A stretch of 64,000 nt of DNA, taken from the NCBI GenBank assembly GCA_013368375.1, contig JAACJP010000002.1, positions 1,488,001 through 1,552,000 on the forward strand, in the 5' to 3' direction. Under the pieces are notes generated by a model. It saw only the letters and a list, made by a program, of their open reading frames with translations, had not been told where the DNA came from and made no database searches. Source of the DNA: Tricholomella constricta (taxonomy: Eukaryota > Basidiomycota > Agaricomycetes > Agaricales > Lyophyllaceae). Below, piece after piece: positions 56,716 to 64,000 of this stretch (positions are counted from its first letter, which is position 1; each line of letters starts with the position of its first letter). The translations under genes were made by a program, and so were the position numbers.

Positions 56716-57316
56716 AGTCTAGAGTACCGCGGTTTCCGAGGAATAGATGAAGTCAACTCCAAACCGAGCGAACAACGAAAAATCGAGTCCTGATTGCCGC
56801 CCATTCGCGATATGTCCCGCGCTCACACAACCCAAGCGAAACGCGAGAAAAATCAGACTGAGGTCAGTGATAGGGACTCGGAGCAGGTACGTGCCCAGCA
56901 AGGGCGTTCGTAGCAAAACACGGAAGGACACAAATTTCCGCGTGGGCAGCCCCATGTGGCACAACAACGTGATGCAGTGCAGATCGCCATGTTTCGTTGA
57001 GCCTGACTGATCCTCCAGCCACCGATTCGAGTATCATTTCCATCAACAAATTTGTGCAATACTTGAATAGGCTTCGAAGCACCCACGGACAATACCTGGA
57101 TGCGTATGGAAGGTCGGTCGGTGATTTGTCATTCTTGCCGTCGATCTTTCTTACGCGAGGCCCTGAACATACATCGCTACGGCATTCTAGCGAGCCAACC
57201 TGTCGGGCGCGTTTGAATGCCGTGTTAAGCGTACTTTTTTGGTCGTTTGGGGGTCATATAAAGATGTGCCCGGATCGGGGCCTACATACAACTTTCAGCA
57301 GTAACACATAACTCCC
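56716..57316. other. intergenic region, nothing supported
   Basis: The 601 bp between ADK1 and the transcription factor should carry the promoter of the latter. Short open frames are not supported. Confidence 0.35.
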
Positions 57317-59514
57317 ATGCCGCCACACAAAACTGATTCGACGCTACGAAGAGGCACAGCATGCTTGACATGCCGGTGAGGATCACTTGAATCCATCATC
57401 TTGAATCGCTTGCTGATCACCATGCTGTCAAAAAGAAAGAGAAAGTTGGTAAGCATCGACCAGATACTCAGTAAACCGGCGGTGTTTAATGCTAACGGTC
57501 TACTCTTTAGAAATGCGATGGTAATCGGCCAGTCTGCCACCAGTGTTCGAAGATGAATCGTGGCCATACTTGCGAATATGACGATAAACAACAGAAGAGC
57601 CGCACCCAACAACTAAAAGAACAACTCTCTCAGTTGGAGAGCCGTCTACAAGAACTTGAATCAAGTTCAAGTTCAAGCTCGAGCTCAAGCTCTGGTGCGT
57701 TTACTAACGGCTTCTCTGTCCTTTTAATTCATCATTGTACAGGAGCCCCGTCCCCTCCTTTTCATTTTGATTTCGAAACTTATGGATTCGATGATGCTCA
57801 AATAGCTTCGCCTTCAAACTATCCCCTCTTCAACTTTGCCTCAGTCTCAACAACACCTTCACCGCCGCCGTCTGATTCTGGTTCCGCCAAGCAGTCCATT
57901 CCCTTCCAAGATGGTGAACTTTTTGGGCTGCACTCGGATAACAGCGCCCCTAGTTCGACTCCCAACTCGGTCCTTGGGGAACCGTCACATCAGGACCCGA
58001 GGATTTCCCTTCCTCCTCGAGCGAAGCAGTATCTGTGAGAGTTCAGGCGCCGATGCATTCGCATCACATATTGACCCTATCTGTTTCATCTATCCAGGCT
58101 GGACGTCTTCATGACCCACAGGCACCAATGCTGGTTTTACGCCAACATGGACCGTTTCCTCGACTGCTCGCAAAACCAAAGCGAACCACACCCTGCTCTG
58201 ATCAACGCAATGTATCTCCTGGCCTGCCATTTCGCGCACACCCCACTTTATTCGGAGATGGAGCCTGCATTTTTTGTCCAAGCCCAGCACGAGATCAACG
58301 CGGCATTGGACAGCTCGGACCGATTAACCGATATCGTCCAAGCCTCATCGCTTCTCGCTGTTTATCTGTACATGAATAACCGCGTCATGGAGGGTTATCG
58401 TCATACCTTCTCCGCCATCCGACTCGCCGTCGGTCTCGGTCTGCACCAAATACGCACTCCGACCGCGATGCCTGGCGCATACCCTCCCCAAGCTCCCCCT
58501 ATACCGATCTCCCCCCCACGCGACGACACAGAGCTGAACGACCGAATTTTTGCCTTCTGGCAGGTCTTTATGGTCGACCGCTGCTGGTCGGTCGCCCATG
58601 GTTTGCCTCTCGCGTTGCCGGATAAGGACACCGCACAGTGTCGCATTCTTACTCCTTGGCCATCCACGGGCGAGAGCAGCAACTGGGTAAGCGCGGACTT
58701 CTATTTTCGCCACAATCCCATTGACTGTTAATCAGCAAAGCAGTGGGCTGCTTCAGCCACCTCTACAAACGCTCTTTGAGGGTTTGGACTTTTCAGAAGG
58801 GCCGGAGCCTTTTTTTCCTGCTTTGAAAGCCAAAGCCGCCGCGCTCTACGAGCTGACGGCTCGATCAAGGAACAGTATGTGTGATCGAGACAGCATGTGT
58901 CAGTGGCGCGATGGCTGATTGTGCTGTAGGTGCTAATCGGACCGACTGGAGCTACAGTTTCGCCGAAGCTGCCTTGCAGTGTTTCTCGTCGACGATCCCC
59001 ACCCTGCGATATGATCGCGATTACTTCATGGTACAGACGCTGGTCTACGCCTCTTTTATTCATCTCCAGCGCCATGTGCTCTTTGACGGCAGGGCGCTTA
59101 AGGCGGGACATTCCATCGTCAGGCTCATATGCCAATTGACCGATGCCGACTGGCAGCATTTGGATCCCATAATTAGTGTACGTAATCCCGAAATCATCGA
59201 GGACTTCAGTTCAAGTGACTAATTCGAGTCGTCCTTTCCCTAGGTGTGCTGGTTGACTGCTGCCGAGATGTTCACGCGTGCTGTGACTAGTGCGAAAGTG
59301 GACACGTATCCTGGAGATGTCAGCAGTATCATCAGCGCCTGCATCAACGGATTGGATGTTATCACCCATGCCCTTCAAACGTTCAGGGCGTATTCTCCAT
59401 TATCTGGTACACATGGTCGATTTTGAAACGAGGAGTTGTCCCGCTAACTTATCGTGTTTCATCCGCTCAGGTGACCTCGCCCTCAAAGTCGAATTTCAAT
59501 TAGCTCATAGTTAA
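57317..59514 (+). CDS. Zn2Cys6 fungal transcription factor
   Basis: Nine exons (introns 57376-57435, 57449-57510, 57695-57742, 58035-58097, 58687-58735, 58875-58929, 59178-59243, 59407-59470) encode 576 residues. The binuclear zinc cluster is at about 16-45: ACLTCRKRKLKCDGNRPVC then HQCSKMNRGHTC. It is assembled across two introns with a 13-nt exon between them. A coiled-coil (LKEQLSQLESRLQELE) and a serine run follow, then a Pro/Ser linker. From about 230 the fungal-specific middle homology region has HPALINAMYLLACHFAHT, SSLLAVYLYMNNRVMEGYRH, ALRLAVGLGLH-type sequence (AIRLAVGLGLHQIRT) and FWQVFMVDRCWSVAHGLPLA. It should bind DNA as a dimer. Regulated genes are unknown. Confidence 0.93.
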
Positions 59515-60329
59515 CTTCTTTCCTGGATATGGCGTTGTTTGTCTTTCAGCGCCGTCGGTATCTTCCTGATGCCTTTTGTTCTTTGTAAGTCGTGTCACTT
59601 GTATCCATAGCAGACTGCATTTCTGTGCTACACGTCCTACTCATGTCATGTATCATGTTCGTACTACCTTTCCAATATTTAATATCCATACCTACGCTTT
59701 ACTAAGCCGTCAGGAGCAGCGATGTGGGACGTTGTGGAAACAAATCATATCATACTAAGATCCTGTTGGAAGACAGACAGTGAAGCAGAGGGGGGTCGGA
59801 GGTCACTACACTATCCGGCTTTGGTCTGAATTAAGGCGACCCCACAATGGCGGACGCAAATGATGATCGGGGTCGGGGCAATCGGCAACCTCAGCCCTGG
59901 GCAGCCCTGGGCGCGGAATGATTTACCAGGCGAGTCGGGATATCAGCCAGCCTCAGGGCTGGTGGAGATGTCCTATGTAGATTATTCTTCCGCCGATCGG
60001 TCCGATATAATTCCCCGCCATGCCAAGCGCAATTCATTCTCGACTTGTCATGTAGGGATGTGTAACTTGAGCTTTCGTGGTTGTCAAAGCAGCGGACTGC
60101 TGAGATACTCAGGCTATTTAGCCCTCGTTTGTCACTGTTCTTTCGTTCTGTGGAGGGTGGCGCTCTCGAGTGAAAAAATTGAAAAGCCTTCTATCTTTCA
60201 ACTTAATCTATCATGATATTAGCTCTCCAAGCAACATGTCAACGATGGCGCCACGAGTCTCTCAACCTGCCCCTAATATAGTAAGGCCTTGAGATCTTGT
60301 TGGATGGATGGATGGATGTATTACCCGCA
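59515..60329. other. intergenic region with GGAT microsatellite
   Basis: This 815-bp region includes the 3' flank of the transcription factor and a short GGAT run at about 60301-60318. No gene is supported; a plus-strand frame near 59860-60216 lacks any conserved feature. Confidence 0.3.
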
Positions 60330-61200
60330 GCGGTCCCGAGCATACATACTGTATAGCCATGTAGAAAGAATCCACCGCCACGTGTTACCACCTCTTCGAG
60401 ATGAGTATTCCCTCTTAGGAATTATCTTGATCTTTGTTTCCGTGGGGATTCTACGAAGCTTCGCTGGTGTTACAGGCGTAATCTTCTGAACCATGCCTTC
60501 TACAACGCCACCAGTCCCCTGATAACATACATATATCAGGACTCTATATCGGGACCTCACGTCGCAGAAGAGCGCGAATATCCAAGCTTACAGCTGCGAT
60601 GCCAAGAACGGCACTCGTTCCCACTTTTCTTAGCAAGTTGCTGGCCTTTGGAGTGTTGTGGCCGGCAGTAAGTGGGCGGCGTCATTGATTTCCTTACTGT
60701 CCTGGGTTGGGTTGCGCGCATTACAGGGACAACCCGGCCGAACGCTTTGACCGAGGGGACGGAAATAAGAATTGCAGACCATAGCTCCTCACTGAGCTCG
60801 CGCCTCGTTTGGCCATTGTTTTTTTTTAGAGTTTCGCGGACATTTTCCCCATTATGTTCTCGCCGTAATGTTCCACTACTTGGGCGATAAGCTGAAACAG
60901 AGATAATAAGGTCAATAAACGGTGTCTTCCAAAGAGAGAGAACATTTTTGTCTCCTGTTATTTTGACAACCCCTACGGTTGCGAGCCTGTGGCGAGCATT
61001 CCCATCGGGCCTGGCCAAGGGGCGCACAATTTTATTTTGGCGGGCTTCAGAGCGGAAAGCTGTTGCACCGGCACGAAGTCCAGCTTGCAGCGGCGAGTTT
61101 CGAGCCCCGAGACCCCGCTTTTGCTCACCGAGGTTCTGATGGTGATTTTCACCTTGTGAGTCCTGGCCGACGCTCACGCTTTGGGTGAACGATGAGACGT
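60330..61200 (-). pseudogene. decayed paralogue of the modular secreted protein gene
   Basis: On the minus strand this stretch resembles 61990-62880 in order. Shared parts include RAGFRAGSTILRTARPNNI (here LRAGATAFRSEARQNKIVR), RRELDGELRAR (here RRELSEEL) and KKATTGLTIGVAA (here RKVGTSAVLGIAA, followed by a GTAAGC donor at the matching place). A later part resembles the GGFTEGN exon (here GGVVEGM). The parts lie in different frames, so indels have broken it, and the donor expected near the second intron is lost. The signal-peptide exon was not found. A 206-codon frame spanning 60557-61177 is therefore not the ancestral reading. Confidence 0.6.
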
Positions 61201-61973
61201 AAGGAAGGCCGAAGCAGGCGACAAGAAATTAAGAGAACGAGGCAGCACATCACTGAGGGATAAGGGATAGGGAGTGTAGTGTAACGTAGCTGCCAGGGAG
61301 ACACAGTGTCCGTTCAAAGCTATCATCGTAGAGCACCAGTTTTTCCTCATCTCAGATTTGATGTAATCGCTGGGTCCGGGTCGTTGTATGGTTCCGCCAG
61401 GCTTTACGAGCTATGATATGAAATCCGTTGCGAGATTGGACGAAGGAGCGCGCGATCTTGCGTAGATGGTCCTTCGTCTCCGAGTTGGTGTATCTATCTC
61501 GCAGATCGTGGTCGAGTTTGCTGGACCGCTATCCCATGAAGCTCCAGAGTGTGACTGGACCGTCCTCGAGAGCGACAAAGGATGATCATGCTCGACCTGT
61601 AGAGCGCACGCAAGTTGGCACGTTTTGAGAGTAAGTAGCATACTAAGTATTGGAACACTTGTTTTCGCACTTTCACACGTTCAACAGTTTCGTAGTTCAA
61701 AGTATCCATAATAACGTCGACCTTCACAATCATTGAAAGGACTCGGAACGTGCCAAGTTCACGCATGTTCAAGAAGGAGCGCGACCGTAGCAGCTCGCCT
61801 GCCAGGAAATGACATATCAACGTGCTAATCTGTGCTAATACAACTGATCTATCACTGAACTGCCTATCGTGACTTCAGGCATTCGGCCATGGCACGTCAA
61901 GGTCCAGGAGTGTGACCAGAATCAATCTAGCTCTTCGAGTAACATGGCTAAGATATGGCGCGCCACCAGTCGC
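61201..61973. other. intergenic region, nothing supported
   Basis: About 773 bp between the two paralogues. No homology to the missing first exons of the decayed copy could be recognised by eye and no other gene is supported. Confidence 0.3.
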
Positions 61974-63263
61974 TCAATATGTTCCTAATACCTGAGATAA
62001 GCTTCGAGAGGCCCTTGAGTTGGAGAGTACTTACACCGGAACTACCAGCACGATTTACCAGGTCCTCGAGGTGTTGCCTCTTCTCGCCGAAAGGATTAGC
62101 AGGAAGCTTACTGATTATCGTTCCCTTGACGCTTTCAGCAAGGGCCGCCTGTTGCTTGAGGTCGGCCGGCATGTTCTGAATGTTGCCTTCTGTAAAACCA
62201 CCAGCAGCCTAACATGCACGCGTCAGGACCTCGCGTCGGAATGAAAGTCGAATGAACATCCTTACAGCGGCTACGCCAATCGTGAGACCCGTTGTCGCCT
62301 TTTTCAACACGGTGCTGCCGGTCTTGGCATTAGGCACCACCGGTGGTACTACATGGGCGACGTTGGCAGGGTTCCTTGCGACCCCAGTCCGGGCAGCGCG
62401 CAACGCCGGCCTTACTATACGGCCAGCCGCTCTGAGAGGAGGAGTACGGGCCCGAAGCTCCCCATCGAGCTCGCGTCTCTTTTTGCCGTCCTTTTCAGCT
62501 TGTTCCAGCAAGGATTCCATATTTTTCCCGCCCATATATTCGCCTGCTCCGGCGGTGAGCTGTAACGAAACATGGTCAACAAGTATTGCTACCCGAAGCG
62601 AAAGAACATCACTGACTGCTATTGCCGAGACAGTCCCCACACCCTTAAGCCTCCCGAGCATACTGGGTGGAGGCTGTACTGGGGGTGGAACCGGTGTGAT
62701 AATCCTCGCGAGGGGGCGTGCAATATTATTTGGGCGAGCAGTGCGAAGAATCGTTGAACCTGCACGAAATCCAGCTCTCAATACGGGCGGGGCTCGAGCT
62801 TCAAGATCCCGAGAATTGACACGGTCATCTGTCGCCTGCGCCCCTAGAGATCCCAATCCGACCATAGCACCGGCGAAGACCTAAACACGTCATGTGCGGT
62901 CAGAGAACGTATAACTCGTTTGTTTGGTGGGTTACTCACTTTACCGCCAAACAACTTGCCAGCTACAAGGCCAGTAGTGACTTGCTTCGCTGTTACCCCT
63001 CCCGCTTGCTGCTGTGTCACCCTCAGCGGTGGGGTGGTGACCCTTGCAGACGACTTAAGGGCGTTAAACCCAGTCCTCCCGAGTGAAGCCACAACGCGTC
63101 CACCAATGGCTCGGGGCTCAATGTCACTGGCGCCACCTCTTTTAATGAGAACAGGCTATATCTTATCCGTAATTGACGAAAACACTCACGGAATATACGC
63201 TCCAGATACACCTGTAGTTAAGACTAGGACAAGAGCAACGAAGGGCGCAGTGAAGATGATCAT
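61974..63263 (-). CDS. unrecognised secreted protein with three repeated modules
   Basis: Six exons (introns 61992-62034, 62209-62265, 62560-62616, 62881-62939, 63139-63189) encode 340 residues. A signal peptide MIIFTAPFVALVLVLTTGVS starts the protein. Three modules of about 70-85 residues follow. Each has an Arg-rich part (RTGFNALKSSARVTTPPL; RAGFRAGSTILRTARPNNIA; RAAGRIVRPALRAARTGVA), a proline-rich turn, and a Gly/Ala-rich hydrophobic part (TTGLVAGKLFGGK; GVGTVSAIALTAGAG; TTGLTIGVAAAAGG). A phase-0 intron cuts each hydrophobic part at the same place. KKRR and EKR sites could be cut by Kex2. I recognise no family. An alternative ending near 61948 arises if the last 43-nt intron is not removed. 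A longer start at 63407 would bury the signal peptide and is less likely. Confidence 0.6.
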
Positions 63264-64000
63264 GATGGGATCGTAAATAAGTCGGTCTTTTTTAGAATGA
63301 GCAAAACTACATTCCAGGATGAAGAGAGCCTTGGTCAGTTCCAAGCAGCGGGAAGAAGTGACGATAAAGGCGTACCACTGGGCCAGCCAAATGTTTCGGG
63401 GGAACAATTGAAAATTGCTGAGGCGTATGATAATCTTCCTCTCGCTTTTATGACATACCGATTAGACTCCGACATACATCAGTGAACAGCAATGCGCCAA
63501 CGGTGACCGTTCCAAGATCAAGGGCGCCTAGCAACATGGATTAAGCGCGTGCGGTAAATCATCATATCTGTGACCTGAAACGCCAGGAAATCCGACGCAG
63601 TGCATGTGTCTTTACAAGGATCGCGCGTGAACTTTTCGGGACTCTAGACGGTGAGAGAATCGCCGCTTCGTTTGTATCTGAAAGGACTAGGTTGTAGTCT
63701 AACCATGATCATGGAGCTTTATGCTGAACATGTGTCGCAAGATTTTCATTTGATTATTGTCACAACTGTTCCGACCATGTTGTGATCCGGCCTTGGGCGA
63801 ATGGTGACGGAAGCGGGAGACGAAACCAAGGTGCTATGAAACAACTCAACACCAAGGATTATATAGCGCATTGTAGCATACTTGACGCGGCGACTCTTTC
63901 CAAACTGTCGTCGCAGAACTCGATTTTTTCTTTTTTACACGTGAAGGAATAGTAGCACACCTTGAGATAATCAAGAAATGAAACAGCTTCACTTTGATAT
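63264..64000. other. upstream region of the modular protein gene
   Basis: The last 737 bp should contain the promoter of the modular secreted protein. A TATATAG on the plus strand at about 63860 is not placed to serve it. A 62-codon plus-strand frame at 63297-63485 has no support. Nothing else is seen before the window ends. Confidence 0.3.

Noticed and set aside
57421..57448. Start of the transcription factor at ATG 57422 (MLSKRKRKL)
   Set aside because: This reading lacks the first two zinc-cluster cysteines. An upstream exon at 57317-57375 spliced to 57436 restores ACLTCRKRKLKC at consensus sites.
59860..60216. 118-codon plus-strand frame
   Set aside because: There is no domain, no splice sites and no unusual codon pattern; it spans ordinary spacer.
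60557..61177. 206-codon open frame as an intact gene
   Set aside because: Comparison with the paralogue shows that the homologous reading switches frame within it, so the long frame is accidental.
63186..63407. Longer N-terminus of the modular secreted protein from 63407
   Set aside because: It would place about 48 residues before a clear signal peptide that starts at the ATG at 63263.

Overview
This window is nuclear DNA of a filamentous basidiomycete, most likely an Agaricomycete (mushroom-forming fungus). Genes are densely packed on both strands and split by many short GT-AG introns, mostly 45-75 nt. Protein types fit that group: a cerato-platanin, a Zn2Cys6 transcription factor with a fungal-specific domain, an ADP1-type ABC transporter, F-box-like leucine-rich proteins, and chromodomain Ty3/Gypsy retrotransposons. 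I rebuilt exon structures by hand from splice signals and reading frame; each spliced length given as complete is a multiple of three.

Layout. 0-20 kb: partial nucleotidyltransferase-like gene (-), large WD40 protein (+), CDC42 (+), SF3B4/Hsh49 splicing factor (+), EMC4 (+), F-box-like gene (-), spartin/senescence-domain gene (-), a hypothetical gene (+), a multi-pass membrane protein with a dilysine tail (+), a disordered protein (-). 20-34 kb: small hypothetical gene (-), layered tandem repeats, ITFG1/TIP-like FG-GAP membrane protein (-), conserved hypothetical (+), cerato-platanin (+), ADP1-like ABC transporter (-), COX17 (+). 34-54 kb is the accessory part: an F-box pseudogene (+), an 11.1-kb nest of two Ty3/Gypsy elements, a tRNA-Asp with an intron (-), a Ser/Thr kinase (+), an MCP1-like membrane protein (+), and a second, inverted copy of the same F-box pseudogene (-). 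54-64 kb: WBP1/OST48 (-), adenylate kinase ADK1 (+), a Zn2Cys6 transcription factor (+), and a tandem pair of paralogous genes for an unrecognised secreted protein with three repeated modules; one of the pair is decayed.

The retrotransposon nest is the most informative region. The outer element (36176-47259, 146-bp LTRs differing at one base, target duplication GTTGT) is split by an inner element (36473-41788, 499-bp LTRs with no difference seen, target duplication ACGAC). Both are coded on the minus strand. In both, a 12-nt stretch next to the 5' LTR is complementary to a stretch inside the LTR, placed as in self-priming Tf1/sushi elements. Outer gag and pol overlap at a canonical -1 slippery heptamer. 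Both pol frames carry a TGA near the chromodomain, and the inner element has lost its capsid and zinc-knuckle region.

Housekeeping genes here serve general cell functions: polarity (CDC42), splicing (SF3B4), ER membrane-protein insertion (EMC4), N-glycosyl transfer (WBP1), copper delivery to cytochrome oxidase (COX17) and adenine-nucleotide balance (ADK1). They do not form a pathway cluster. The best candidate for something undescribed is the triplicated-module secreted protein at 61974-63263.
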